Assembly: GCA_905479815.1 (NCBI GenBank)
Contig: CAJQOA010000230.1
Location: 1-38,241, forward strand
Length of the DNA stretch: 38,241 nt
DNA from: an uncultured Psychroserpens sp.
GTDB lineage: Bacteria > Bacteroidota > Bacteroidia > Flavobacteriales > Flavobacteriaceae
Direction: 5' to 3'
In this document: piece by piece, positions 27,155-37,660 of the stretch
Layout of the letters: every line of letters begins with the position of its first letter
How positions within the stretch are numbered: the first letter of the stretch is position 1
Program-made: the position numbers and the translations under genes
Notes under the pieces: model-generated
The model's input: the letters and a program-made list of their open reading frames with translations, nothing else
What the model was told of the DNA's origin: nothing
Databases searched by the model: none

Positions 27155-28108
27155 TTGAAACCATTACTTTTTGTATTGTGTATTGTATTCTTTTTTGGAG
27201 TGTCTTCTATAGAGGCTCAAAAACTGAATGCTCATGGTGGTGTTATGCTTAAAGGCACAATTCTGCTAGGAAATCAAAACCAATGGTTACAGGTTGGTGC
27301 TTTTGGGTTTGGAGTTTTAAATTATGGAGATGCGTCTTTAGAAAGCGGACTTTCTTTTGTCTCTTATCAATTTGTGAAGCGACATACTAAAAAGTTAAAC
27401 GGACTCGCCTATTCATATGAGTTCTTTACTTTAGTTGGAATTGGTAAAAACTCTAATTTATTAGGATCTTCTGTTTCTAAACTCAACAATGAAGTCATTT
27501 TTAATGGCAATGGCGACACTGGTTTTGCAGGTTTAGGCTTTGGTTTTAGTAATGATAACTTGCCAAATACCTTAAAAAGTTATGGGATAAAAAATGGGCA
27601 ATTCATTATGCGTTTTAGTAATGCAAACCATAGTATTCATGGCATTTTTACAAACGATTTTAAATTTGGATCTTTATTTAATGGAGAACGTAGTGATTAT
27701 GCAACAACTGGTGCATTTTATATTGGCTACACCTCAATGTATGACAGACAACGTGTTTATCAAGCTGGTATTGGTGTCGAATTATTTACCTCACAGCCAG
27801 ATTATTCTAGACCACCTAGAAACCCAATAAATTCTGATGATGGACGCAAGAATGTTTGGTACACATTGCCTCCATATAAAGATCTATTTTATTCCAATTT
27901 GTATGCATATGGAGCTTTTCAAGATGGCAATTACTCTGTAAGTACGCGTATTGGTATTAATAGCCAGCATTTAGGTGCTTATATTCAAAATTTATTGCAT
28001 GATGGGATTGGATTAAATCCTCGTTTCCCTTGGGATGTCACTCAAAAAAATATACTGTTTATTGAAGCTACAGGAAGTATTAATCATACAATAACAGACC
28101 ATGATTAA
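27155..28108 (+). CDS. secreted beta-rich protein, resembles polymorphic toxin type 23 (Ntox23) domain family
   Basis: ORF 27101..28108; signal peptide fits start at 27155 (TTG; MKPLLFVLCIVFFFGVSSIEAQ). 'FIMRFSNANHS..NDFKFGS' and 'VSTRIGINSQHLGAYIQNLLHDGIG' recall Ntox23 C-terminal motifs. Confidence 0.5.
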   Translation: MKPLLFVLCIVFFFGVSSIEAQKLNAHGGVMLKGTILLGNQNQWLQVGAFGFGVLNYGDASLESGLSFVSYQFVKRHTKKLNGLAYSYEFFTLVGIGKNSNLLGSSVSKLNNEVIFNGNGDTGFAGLGFGFSNDNLPNTLKSYGIKNGQFIMRFSNANHSIHGIFTNDFKFGSLFNGERSDYATTGAFYIGYTSMYDRQRVYQAGIGVELFTSQPDYSRPPRNPINSDDGRKNVWYTLPPYKDLFYSNLYAYGAFQDGNYSVSTRIGINSQHLGAYIQNLLHDGIGLNPRFPWDVTQKNILFIEATGSINHTITDHD

Positions 28109-29036
28109 ACTAAAAAATACAGTTATAGTCGTCATAATACTTGTTTTTACAAGTTGCCAAACATACAATACGTTCTATGGTACAACGCATCATAAAGAGA
28201 CATTTGATTCTAAAAGTAAACGACTCGATTTAAGTCATCAAAATCTTAGTGCTATTCCTGAAGGTTTTTCGACATTGAAAGGGCTGAAAATGTTAGACCT
28301 TTCAGGTAATACAGATATAGATTTACAGCGTGTATTAGAATCTCTTCCATATCCAGAAAGACTTGAAGTGTTGATATTAGATAGTCTTAAAATCAATACA
28401 TTACCAAATAGTATTTTGTTGTTTAAAAATCTTAAACAATTGTCTCTATCTTATAATCCTAATCTAAATTTAGAAGCAACTTTTAAGCAATTGGATAATA
28501 TCCCTTTGGAGTTTTTGAACCTTCAAGGCAATGGCATTACACAGTTGCCAGAAAACATCACAGCGATAGAAACACTTAGAGATCTTAATTTATCTTATAA
28601 CCTGTTACATGATGAAAATAGCTATCGCTATTTAGGTCAATTGCCAAAACTATACTCCTTATGGTTAGATCATAATGGTTTAACGAAACTCCCAAAAACA
28701 GTTGGAGCACTCAACCAGATTACGTTTTTTTATATCGTTAATAATCAATTAACAGAATTACCCAAAGATATTGCTGAGATGAAAAGCCTACGTGTGATGC
28801 ATATGGGATTTAATCAATTTACAGTACTTCCTGAAGAACTTATGTCGGTTCCAAACCTACTAATGGTGCATATTAATAATAATCAAATAACGTCTATACC
28901 TCGAAGCTTTGGTACTGAGAAACACAGCCTATTCGCATTGTTATTTGATAATAACCCAATCCCAGAAAGCGAACAAAAATGGGCAGAAAAAGCGTTTAGT
29001 AGTTACTTTTTACTTTCATTTAAACAAGACTATTAA
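28101..29036 (+). CDS. leucine-rich-repeat lipoprotein
   Basis: Lipobox 'LVFTSCQTY'; repeats 'LRDLNLSYNLL', 'LYSLWLDHNGLTKLPKTVGAL'; start overlaps previous stop. Confidence 0.88.
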   Translation: MIKLKNTVIVVIILVFTSCQTYNTFYGTTHHKETFDSKSKRLDLSHQNLSAIPEGFSTLKGLKMLDLSGNTDIDLQRVLESLPYPERLEVLILDSLKINTLPNSILLFKNLKQLSLSYNPNLNLEATFKQLDNIPLEFLNLQGNGITQLPENITAIETLRDLNLSYNLLHDENSYRYLGQLPKLYSLWLDHNGLTKLPKTVGALNQITFFYIVNNQLTELPKDIAEMKSLRVMHMGFNQFTVLPEELMSVPNLLMVHINNNQITSIPRSFGTEKHSLFALLFDNNPIPESEQKWAEKAFSSYFLLSFKQDY

Positions 29037-29051
29037 ACTTTAGTAGACTTA

Positions 29052-29954
29052 TTATTTTAAGGGATCTTTTTTGCGAGATGTAATAAAATATACTCCTGTA
29101 AGTAAAACAATAGCAGCAATAATAGACTGCGTACTTAACGTTTCATCTAAAACATACCATCCTAGTATCATAGCAACAATAGGGTTTACATATGCTGATG
29201 TAGCAACTTTTTCTGTAGATACCTGTTTTAAAAGATAATTAAAAGCGGTAAACGCTCCAATACTACCAACGGTAATTAAAGCAAACATTGATAACTGCAC
29301 TCTCGGACTCCATGTTAAAGGAGATGTCCATTCTTCGCCTAATAACAGACTAGCAGAAGCTAATAAAATACTGGCAATACCCATTTGATAGCCTGTGCTT
29401 ACAAAATAGTTTTTTGGAACATCAGCTTTAGCAACAAAAACGCTCCCATAACTCCAACCTATAACACAAGTGAAAATCATAAAAATACCTAATAAGGTTT
29501 CTTCATTGGTAACCAATTCTTGTTGACTTACGAGAAGATACATTCCAATAATTCCGAGGGCAACACCTATTAAAGATTTAGGTTTCATCTTTTTATTATC
29601 CATTATTCGCATGAGTAATAACACAAATAAAGGTTGCGTAGATGCCAATAAGGCTCCAAAACCACTATCAACATATTTTAAAGCCCACACAAAAACGCCA
29701 TTACCATAGACCAAAAACAAAAACCCAACAAGCGTAGAGTTTAAAAGCTGTTTTTTCGTGATTTTAAGACTAAACTTTAAAGCTTTAGCAATTGCAAAAA
29801 TTAAAACACTTGCAATAGAAAACCTAACAGCTGCAAGGAATAAAGGTGGTAACTCTGTAACAGAAATTTTATTTAGCAAATATGTAGAACCCCAAATAAC
29901 ATAAATAGCTATAAACGCTATAATAATTAAAGTTTTAGAGTTTGATTTTTGCAT
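29052..29954 (-). CDS. EamA/DMT family transporter
   Basis: About 10 TM; 'FIAIYVIWGSTYLLNKI', duplicated EamA halves. Confidence 0.9.
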   Translation of the reverse strand: MQKSNSKTLIIIAFIAIYVIWGSTYLLNKISVTELPPLFLAAVRFSIASVLIFAIAKALKFSLKITKKQLLNSTLVGFLFLVYGNGVFVWALKYVDSGFGALLASTQPLFVLLLMRIMDNKKMKPKSLIGVALGIIGMYLLVSQQELVTNEETLLGIFMIFTCVIGWSYGSVFVAKADVPKNYFVSTGYQMGIASILLASASLLLGEEWTSPLTWSPRVQLSMFALITVGSIGAFTAFNYLLKQVSTEKVATSAYVNPIVAMILGWYVLDETLSTQSIIAAIVLLTGVYFITSRKKDPLK

Positions 29955-30211
29955 GTTTTGTTAGCGCTAATTATTTTGATTCAAGCAAATATACACTCTA
30001 TACTTATACGACAGCTAAGTATTCTATATGTTATATCAATCCTACTATATGGAAATGTTTAGTTGAAGTCTTAATGTGATGACCTTTTAAAACTTCCGAA
30101 TAAAAGACATTTGAAACTCCTATCTTATCGTATCTGAATGACTTTATCATTTTTATATAAAATCATTGCATATTTATATCTCAAAATGGCTTAAAAAACT
30201 ATATTCGCGCG

Positions 30212-31117
30212 ATGTGGATGTATTTAGGTTTATTGGCAGCACTTTTTTTAGGATTACACAATCTGTGCAAGAAACATGCAGTACAAGGTAACGAAGTGTT
30301 TCCTGTACTTTTAGGTACCGTTTCTAGTGGTTTTTTGTTTGTGGCTACATTTTATGTGCTATCTGTTTTTTATCCTGATTATGCTTTAGAACATGGTTAT
30401 GAATTTCAAGATATTGCGTTTAAAACACATGGCTTTATTTTTATAAAATCTTGCTTAATGGCTGGCTCTTGGGTATTGGCATATCAGGCATTAAAGCATT
30501 TGCCTATAACGATTGTGACACCTATTCGATCTGCTGGACCATTTTTCACTTTTATTGGTGCCATTCTCATCTATAAAGAAAGCCCTAATGTGTACCAATG
30601 GATTGGCTTTTTCTTAATTATATTTTCGGTGATTCTGTATTCTAGAATAGGAAAAAAGGAAGGCATCAACTTTAAACGTAATAAATGGATATTTGCCATT
30701 ATTGGCGCTACATTTTTGGGGGCTTCTAGTGGTTTGTATGATAAGTTTTTAATTCAAAATTTGAATTTAAATCCACAAACGCTACAGTTTTGGTTTTGTT
30801 TGTATACCATTCTCATATTACTAGTTATCTTAACAATAACTTGGTTTCCTTATGCTGAAAAACGAAAAGCGTTTAAATTTCGCTGGTCTATTATTGCAGT
30901 TGGTATTTTATTACAAGCTGCAGACTATTTTTACTTTAAAGCCTTACAAGATCCTGATGCTTTGATTATGTTGTTATCTGCCATAAAACGAAGCCAGATT
31001 ATCATTGCAGTTGTTATTGGTGGTTTAATATTTAAAGAAAAGAACAAACGACAAAAACTAATACCTCTTGTTGGTATTATGATTGGTGTGTTTTTGATCT
31101 TATATTCTACAAATTAG
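30212..31117 (+). CDS. EamA/DMT family transporter
   Basis: About 10 TM; 'LPITIVTPIRSAGPFFTFIGAILIYKES'. Confidence 0.85.
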   Translation: MWMYLGLLAALFLGLHNLCKKHAVQGNEVFPVLLGTVSSGFLFVATFYVLSVFYPDYALEHGYEFQDIAFKTHGFIFIKSCLMAGSWVLAYQALKHLPITIVTPIRSAGPFFTFIGAILIYKESPNVYQWIGFFLIIFSVILYSRIGKKEGINFKRNKWIFAIIGATFLGASSGLYDKFLIQNLNLNPQTLQFWFCLYTILILLVILTITWFPYAEKRKAFKFRWSIIAVGILLQAADYFYFKALQDPDALIMLLSAIKRSQIIIAVVIGGLIFKEKNKRQKLIPLVGIMIGVFLILYSTN

Positions 31118-31227
31118 GTTTTATCATCTTTAGAGAAATGAGTTAATAAGTTCATTATCAGTCAGTAAAATTAACTCATACTTTATATCAAATTATAATT
31201 ATTATATTCGTAAAAAATCCCCTTTTA

Positions 31228-32277
31228 TTGAATAAGTTCCTTTCCCTAATATTGGTGCTTACCCAAGCATGCTATGCGCAAGTGGGTATCGGTACAACAA
31301 GTCCAGATCCTTCGGCTATTTTAGACATTAGTTCTACAAATGGTGGTTTATTACTTCCTCGTATGAACCTAACACAACGTAATACTATAACCACACCTGC
31401 AATAGGTTTACTTATATATTTGATTGATGGAACTCAACAGTGTTTACAAGTGTATAATGGTACAGGATGGGAAAACATCTATTGCCCAACAACTAACACC
31501 ACACCTATGGCTTCAAGTGTTACTTTTAGTGGCACTATGAGTATTGGTAACAGCCTAACTGGTAGTTATAATTATGTAGATAATGAAGCTGATCTAGAAG
31601 GTACATCTATGTTTCAATGGTATCGTGCCGATGATGCTTCAAATACAAACGCAATTGCTATTACTGGGGAAAATGCAATTAGTTACACAACTTCTGCTAT
31701 AGATAATGGTAAATACTTGGCTTTTGGAGTAAAACCAATTGCACAAACTGGTGCTTTGACTGGTTCTGAAGTCATAAGTAGTTACTTAGGACCTATTACA
31801 AATGTCTCTAATGTTGCAAGAATTAATGAGTTTCACTATGATAATGCTGGTACAGATGTTAATGAATTTGTCGAAATAAGAATTACAGAAAACATCACCA
31901 ATCAACCTACTGATTTGTCTTTATACACTGTAGAGTTATACAATGGATCTAACCAAACACCATATGCAATTGAAACATTAGACAATTTCACACAAACATG
32001 TGATACAGCAAATTGTTATTATGTATGGGATGTTGCATTACAAAATGGAGCTCCCGATGGTATAGCATTAAGTGGGCCGTCTGGTTTCATTGAATTTATA
32101 AGTTATGAAGGTGCTTTTACGGCAGCATCTGGAACTGCAAATGGTATTAGCAGTACTAATGTTGGTGTTACTGAAACAGCATCTACCACTTCAAATGGAT
32201 CTATAGAGCGCACTAATAGTAATGGCTGGACTTCTAATGGAATTACGAACACAAAAGGCACTAGTAATAGTTTATGA
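31228..32277 (+). CDS. secreted protein: 'VGIGTxxPxxxLDI' module + Ig-like + lamin-tail-like (LTD) domain
   Basis: 'AQVGIGTTSPDPSAILDISSTNGGLLLPRM', 'YNYVDNEADLEGTSMFQWYRADDASN', 'ARINEFHYDNAGTDVNEFVEIRI'. TTG start. Confidence 0.75.
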   Translation: MNKFLSLILVLTQACYAQVGIGTTSPDPSAILDISSTNGGLLLPRMNLTQRNTITTPAIGLLIYLIDGTQQCLQVYNGTGWENIYCPTTNTTPMASSVTFSGTMSIGNSLTGSYNYVDNEADLEGTSMFQWYRADDASNTNAIAITGENAISYTTSAIDNGKYLAFGVKPIAQTGALTGSEVISSYLGPITNVSNVARINEFHYDNAGTDVNEFVEIRITENITNQPTDLSLYTVELYNGSNQTPYAIETLDNFTQTCDTANCYYVWDVALQNGAPDGIALSGPSGFIEFISYEGAFTAASGTANGISSTNVGVTETASTTSNGSIERTNSNGWTSNGITNTKGTSNSL

Positions 32278-33317
32278 TGCGGTTTATAAATTTTGTTTTA
32301 GTGTTAGTATGTTTATTCTCAAGTATATCTACATGGTCTCAAGTAGGGATAAATACAGTGACACCAGATCCTTCTTCGGTACTTGACGTAGTTAGTACGT
32401 CCCGTGGTGTTTTACCTCCAAGAATGACAAATTCACAACGCGATAATATAAGTGTAAGTTCTAGTGCATCTGGATTACTTATTTTTAATACTGATACGCA
32501 ACGATTAAATATTTATGATGGTGAAAAGTGGCATGCCATAAGCACAAATACAAATGCCTTAATATGCCCTACTTCTACTACAATTAATGAATTTTTAATT
32601 TGCATACAAACAAATTACACTCCAAACCAAACCTTAGGTTATGGTCCTGCAAGAGACATATTATATAGTGATATAGATGTAGATTCAAATACTCAAGAAT
32701 TATCAGGTATTTATACAGATTTTACTATTATTATGGATTATTCTACAGATCCAGATCCAAGTATACATGCACTCAATTTAGGTATAAATACAGAGCATGC
32801 TTATCCACAAAGTATGGGAGCTGGAAACGAGCCTGCCAGAAGTGATATGTTTAATATTTTCCCAAGTAGAATAGAAGCTAATTCTTCACGAAGTAATTGT
32901 CCATTTAATACTATAATAGATACAGATACTGAAACTTGGTTTTATTTAAATCAAGAATTAAATTTTATACCAGGAACAAATATCGATTTGTACTCAGAAA
33001 AAGATAACGAAGCGGTTTACACTTCTCTCTTAGCAAGTCAGCAATGTGATTTTGAACCTAGAGAAGACGTAAAAGGAGATATTGCTAGAGCCATCTTTTA
33101 TTTTTATACCATTTATAATGTTTCGAACTTAAATACATATTTATCGTATGCTAATGAGGCCTTTTTTGAAGCCATGAAAACGACACTCCTACAATGGAAT
33201 CTAGATGACCCAGTGGATCAGATTGAAATTGATAGAAATAATGCTATAAAAATATTACAAGGAAATGAAAACCCCTTTATTATAGATGCTTCACTAGCGT
33301 CTAGAATGTTTATTTAA
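32274..33317 (+). CDS. secreted endonuclease I family nuclease with N-terminal 'VGINTxxPxxxLDV' module
   Basis: 'NTEHAYPQSMG', 'ARSDMFNIFPSRIEANSSRSNCPF', 'CDFEPREDVKGDIARAIFYFYTIY'; ATGA overlap with preceding gene. Confidence 0.88.
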   Translation: MMRFINFVLVLVCLFSSISTWSQVGINTVTPDPSSVLDVVSTSRGVLPPRMTNSQRDNISVSSSASGLLIFNTDTQRLNIYDGEKWHAISTNTNALICPTSTTINEFLICIQTNYTPNQTLGYGPARDILYSDIDVDSNTQELSGIYTDFTIIMDYSTDPDPSIHALNLGINTEHAYPQSMGAGNEPARSDMFNIFPSRIEANSSRSNCPFNTIIDTDTETWFYLNQELNFIPGTNIDLYSEKDNEAVYTSLLASQQCDFEPREDVKGDIARAIFYFYTIYNVSNLNTYLSYANEAFFEAMKTTLLQWNLDDPVDQIEIDRNNAIKILQGNENPFIIDASLASRMFI

Positions 33318-33349
33318 TAACTATGGTTTTTAATTCATTTCGTGCCACA

Positions 33350-33380
33350 AAAAAAGCCCATCACATAGTGATAGGCTTTC
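33350..33380. terminator. bidirectional intrinsic terminator between nuclease and csp
   Basis: AAAAAGCCCATCAC-AT-AGTGATAGGCTTT hairpin between convergent genes. Confidence 0.7.
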
Positions 33381-33401
33381 AATTTTTTGGTTAAGCGTAT
33401 A

Positions 33402-33593
33402 TTAAATAACTTTTACGTTAATTGCGTTTAATCCTTTTTTTCCTTCAGTGAGATCAAATTCAACGTTGTCGCCTTCGCGAACTTCATCGATTAATCCTGA
33501 AATGTGGACAAAGTGATCTTTGTCTGAACCTTCTTCTGTTATAAATCCGAAGCCTTTAGCATCGTTGAAGAATTTTACTGTTCCTTTACTCAT
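33402..33593 (-). CDS. cold shock protein (CspA family)
   Basis: 'MSKGTVKFFNDAKGFGFITEEGSDKDHFVHISGL' RNP motifs; 33683 start rejected, start at internal ATG. Confidence 0.95.
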   Translation of the reverse strand: MSKGTVKFFNDAKGFGFITEEGSDKDHFVHISGLIDEVREGDNVEFDLTEGKKGLNAINVKVI

Positions 33594-33649
33594 AATTGTA
33601 ATATAATTTATTATTAATACTAACTGATATTCAATTACTGTGCCACAAA

Positions 33650-34642
33650 TTAAGATCTGGCCAATTTCCGAAGCGCAACCCATTGTTTTAGCATTTCTCT
33701 AGAATCTACTGCTGGGTAACCTAATACTGTTTTTCCTGCTGGTACATCATTCATAACACCAGAACCTGCTCCAACCGTAGCTCCAGAATGGATTGTCGTA
33801 TGATCTTTTATAGAAGCACTACCTCCAATCATAACACCATCACCAAGAGTTACAGAACCTGCTAAACCACTACTTCCAGCCATAATACAAGAACGACCTA
33901 AGACACAATTATGCGCAATTTGAACTAGGTTATCAATTTTGCATCCATCGCCTAGAATTGTAGAACTAAATTTTCCGCGGTCAACACAAGAATTAGCACC
34001 AATTTCTACACCATTACCTATAACGACATTCCCTATATGCGGAATTTTAACTAATCCTCTACCATCATCACTTGGACGATAACCAAAACCATCTGCTCCA
34101 ATGCTTACATTAATATGAAAAATACAATGACTACCAATCACAGAGCGTTCTCTAATTACTGTTCCAGACCAAACTGTTGTATGATCACCAATAGTTGTAT
34201 CATCTAAAACGGTCACATTTGGATACAGTATAACCCCTTTACCTAAAACCACATCTTTGCCAATGTAACAACCAGCTCCAACCCTACTGCCATCGCCAAT
34301 TGTTGCCGAAGCATCAATATTTGCTGAAGGATGTATATCTGTTTCAAAAACTGGCGCTTCTGGAGTAAACACTTCTAATAATTTTGCCATTGCTAAATCG
34401 GCATTTTTGACTTTTATAATAACTCGGTTGTCACCAGGTTCTAGATCGATATTATCATTTGAAATTGCTAGACTTGCATTAGAATCTGCCCACATTGCAG
34501 CATATTTTCTATTTCCTATAAATGTGGCTTGATTATTATTTGCTTTTTGGATTTGCTCTAATCCAGTAATATTATGAGATGTTTCTCCTAAAACTTCTCC
34601 ATTAAGTAGGGTGTTTATCTCTTGTATTGTCAATGATTTCAT
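33650..34642 (-). CDS. lpxD: UDP-3-O-(3-hydroxyacyl)glucosamine N-acyltransferase
   Basis: Left-handed beta-helix hexapeptide repeats and LpxD signature '[45 protein letters not shown]'. Confidence 0.92.
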   Translation of the reverse strand: MKSLTIQEINTLLNGEVLGETSHNITGLEQIQKANNNQATFIGNRKYAAMWADSNASLAISNDNIDLEPGDNRVIIKVKNADLAMAKLLEVFTPEAPVFETDIHPSANIDASATIGDGSRVGAGCYIGKDVVLGKGVILYPNVTVLDDTTIGDHTTVWSGTVIRERSVIGSHCIFHINVSIGADGFGYRPSDDGRGLVKIPHIGNVVIGNGVEIGANSCVDRGKFSSTILGDGCKIDNLVQIAHNCVLGRSCIMAGSSGLAGSVTLGDGVMIGGSASIKDHTTIHSGATVGAGSGVMNDVPAGKTVLGYPAVDSREMLKQWVALRKLARS

Positions 34643-34795
34643 TTACTCTAAATTTATCTATTGGTTAATTTGCTACAATATACAGAAATAGTAAGAAAAG
34701 ATCGCATGATGGTAATGCTTCGGAATTTCAAAATCAAGTAAATCTTTGTTAACATATAAGTTATGGACTTTTGAGCTTTGCACGCATCAAAAAAA

Positions 34796-34826
34796 AAACA
34801 CCTTCTTAATATACAAGAAGGTGTTT
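34796..34826 (-). terminator. intrinsic terminator downstream of the metalloprotease gene
   Basis: AAACACCTTCTT-N-AAGAAGGTGTTT with an A-run on the left (T-run on the minus strand). Confidence 0.75.
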
Positions 34827-34854
34827 CTATTTATTTTTCTTCGGAAATGTTAAA

Positions 34855-37338
34855 TCATTTAGGATCTAAGATGTCTTCAATACGTTTCGCCAAATCTCTG
34901 TAATGATACTTTGTAACTGTATTTACTTGTCTAGTTCCTGCTGCAGCCACTTGACGTTTTAATGTGTTTAATTCACCACGAACTAAAGCTCTAACATCAG
35001 ATTGTGAGACATTATAATAATCTCCATTTCGTCTAGATTCTAAATCTTCTGTCATTAAAAATGCCATACGATCTACATAACCGCGTTGCAAATTACGTCT
35101 ATAAACATCTACGTTTTTAGTAACATTAACTTCAGAAAACACACCTTTTCTTAGGTCTTGCATCATAGTTAACGCACTATAATTTGTAGCATCAATACTC
35201 TCATGATCTATTAAACGTCCTAATTTATCAAAACTCAATATAGCATTGATATACCTGCTTTGCAAACGCCTTAAACGTTCTGTGTATCCATTATAATCAA
35301 TATTTTGAAGCATGGTTTTATCAACTAACCAATTAGGTGTTTCAAACGCATTTTCATGAAGCCATTGCATCGATTGTTGTTGTAATGCTTTTGGGACAGC
35401 CTGATATGCAATACCTCCTTGGCTTGGTGTAATCAAGTTCTCCTCTACACCACCAACGTTTCCTAAAACATGACCAATATATCGGTTATAGCAACCTAGG
35501 AACTCACCATATAGTTCTTCTAGATCTTCGTAATTATTAGTTTGACTACTTGTCCACTGTGGAAGATTTTGTGCAACATACTTCAGATTTTTAAGTGCAT
35601 AATTTGACGCTTTAATGGCATCGTTACCTATATCTTCTGTTTGAGACGTAGGGTCAAATCTAGACCGTTGTTTTCCAAAGACATATTTAGCATCTCCAGC
35701 TTTTTCCATAATCCATTTGTCAAGCGTTGTACGTTCGGCTTCTGCTGAATACGCTCCAGGAATAGAACGATATCCCCAATTTATGGCATAGTGATCATAA
35801 GGTCCAATTTGGCGAATAAACCTTACATTTTGATCACCTGGTTGTGCTATATAATTGTATCGCGCATAATCCATAATCGTGGATGCAATCCCAAACTCTT
35901 GTGTAAAGGCTCCATTTCTATAATTCTCAACATCATACGCTTTACTTGCACTCATATTATGTGGTAAACCCAAAGCGTGACCAACCTCATGGGCAATTAC
36001 CATTTTCATCATTTCTCCAATATCTTCTGCAGGAGTATCTAACGTTCTTGCGCTAGGATTTGCTGCTCCAGTTTCTAATAAATAACGATTTCTGTATGAA
36101 CGTAAATGATTATGATACCAAATAATATCACTTTCAATAATTTCACCACTACGAGGATCAGAGACACTTGGCCCAATGGCATTTCTAGTTTCACTTGCCA
36201 CATAACGCACTACAGAGTAACGTACATCCTCGGGACTAAAATCTGGATCTTCCTCTTTAGTAGGTGGATATTTAGCAATAATGGCATTTTTAAAACCTGC
36301 ACTTTCAAAAGGACCTTGCCAAAGTTCAATACCTTCTTTTATGTATTTACGCAAACTCTCTGGTGTTGCAGGATCAAGATAATATACAATTGGTTTAACA
36401 GGTTCTACCAGCTCACCTCTTGCATAAGCTTCAGGATCTTTTGGTTCTAATTTCCAACGACGAATATAGGTTTTGCGGTCTGCTTTTAATTTTTCGCTTC
36501 CGTAATCGACTTGACTAAATGTAAACCAACCTACACGTTCATCTGCAAAACGAGGTTCCATTGGCTCTTCTGGCAATAGAATCATAGATTGATTAACTTG
36601 TAAACTAATGGTCTGAGCAGATTGTGCAGAAGGCGGTTTTGACGCATTATAGGTCATGTCTTGTAATACTTCTATATTCTGCGGAAAACTTTTCATGCTA
36701 TTAATGAAGCTTCGTGTTGGATCAAGATTACGAACCTTATAAGATGTTCTCAAATAACTTGGCAAACCACTAATAGCTTTCACATCAGATTTATAAAACT
36801 TCGTAACATCAACCACAACTGCGGTAGAATCTTTGCTGAATGCTGCAATATCAAATGCAAATAAAGTGGGTTCGTAATTATTTGATTTTACTGAAATACT
36901 AATTGGTAACTCTTCGTCTGCTACCGAATTATACGAACGTTCTTTAATCAAAATTTTCTTATCAAAACGTTCCCAAGCCACAAGACGTTCACCTGTTTTT
37001 GTTCCTGCATTAATATAACCACCTCCCAAATTAGCTGGAAGTTTTGCTATTCTACTCACTAAGAGCATATCTTTTCCTAAGTGTTCATTAGGGATTTCAA
37101 AATAGTACTTCTCGCCTACTTTATGAACTTTAAATAATCCGTCATCAGTAATAGCATCTTTAGTGATGACTTTATCGTAATCTTTAATTTTTCCTTGATT
37201 TTTTTTAGGAGTCACTTTTGGTATTACAGCTTCTGTTTTATTCTTCTTGTTGCGCTTATTCTTTTTAGACTGCGCTTGATGTGTTAGTGGCATTAAAGAA
37301 AAGGCTATTGCCAATGCATATAGAAACGTTTTTTTCAT
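34855..37338 (-). CDS. zinc-dependent metalloprotease (DUF5117/DUF5118-type)
   Basis: Signal peptide; 'MVIAHEVGHALGLPHNMSAS' zinc motif (HExGHxxGxxH); 'STIMDYARYNY' Met-turn. Confidence 0.92.
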   Translation of the reverse strand: MKKTFLYALAIAFSLMPLTHQAQSKKNKRNKKNKTEAVIPKVTPKKNQGKIKDYDKVITKDAITDDGLFKVHKVGEKYYFEIPNEHLGKDMLLVSRIAKLPANLGGGYINAGTKTGERLVAWERFDKKILIKERSYNSVADEELPISISVKSNNYEPTLFAFDIAAFSKDSTAVVVDVTKFYKSDVKAISGLPSYLRTSYKVRNLDPTRSFINSMKSFPQNIEVLQDMTYNASKPPSAQSAQTISLQVNQSMILLPEEPMEPRFADERVGWFTFSQVDYGSEKLKADRKTYIRRWKLEPKDPEAYARGELVEPVKPIVYYLDPATPESLRKYIKEGIELWQGPFESAGFKNAIIAKYPPTKEEDPDFSPEDVRYSVVRYVASETRNAIGPSVSDPRSGEIIESDIIWYHNHLRSYRNRYLLETGAANPSARTLDTPAEDIGEMMKMVIAHEVGHALGLPHNMSASKAYDVENYRNGAFTQEFGIASTIMDYARYNYIAQPGDQNVRFIRQIGPYDHYAINWGYRSIPGAYSAEAERTTLDKWIMEKAGDAKYVFGKQRSRFDPTSQTEDIGNDAIKASNYALKNLKYVAQNLPQWTSSQTNNYEDLEELYGEFLGCYNRYIGHVLGNVGGVEENLITPSQGGIAYQAVPKALQQQSMQWLHENAFETPNWLVDKTMLQNIDYNGYTERLRRLQSRYINAILSFDKLGRLIDHESIDATNYSALTMMQDLRKGVFSEVNVTKNVDVYRRNLQRGYVDRMAFLMTEDLESRRNGDYYNVSQSDVRALVRGELNTLKRQVAAAGTRQVNTVTKYHYRDLAKRIEDILDPK

Positions 37339-37660
37339 GTTGGGTTGGTTTTATTCTAATATTCCTTAAAATTAATGAAAACACATTAAGGTATAATAAA
37401 TTTCACAAAATTTTAATGTCTTTTATATGTCTGAATATAAAAACTGGAAAAATGATAAGAAATTACTATTAGTATTTAAGAAATTAATAAAAAATAAAAA
37501 AAAACATATAAATAATGTAGCTATCTAAAAATGTGATGTTTAAGTGATATTATAAACATATTTACTCCCCTAAAGTTCTCACAATTTTATGCATTGATAG
37601 TCCGTAATACAATTCTTCTCGTAGATATAGACGTAAACCAATTAAAACTAATTAAACATT

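Noticed and set aside
33341-33650. GTGCCACAAA direct repeats flanking csp (possible transposition target duplication)
   Set aside because: Only about 10 bp matching and at expected UTR/terminator positions; no transposase or terminal inverted repeats.
33594-33683. N-terminal 30-aa extension of the cold shock protein
   Set aside because: Canonical Csp starts at MSKGTVKFF; the extension overlaps lpxD and is not homologous.
36106-36450. Plus-strand 114-aa ORF
   Set aside because: Antisense to the metalloprotease; aromatic-rich shadow ORF.
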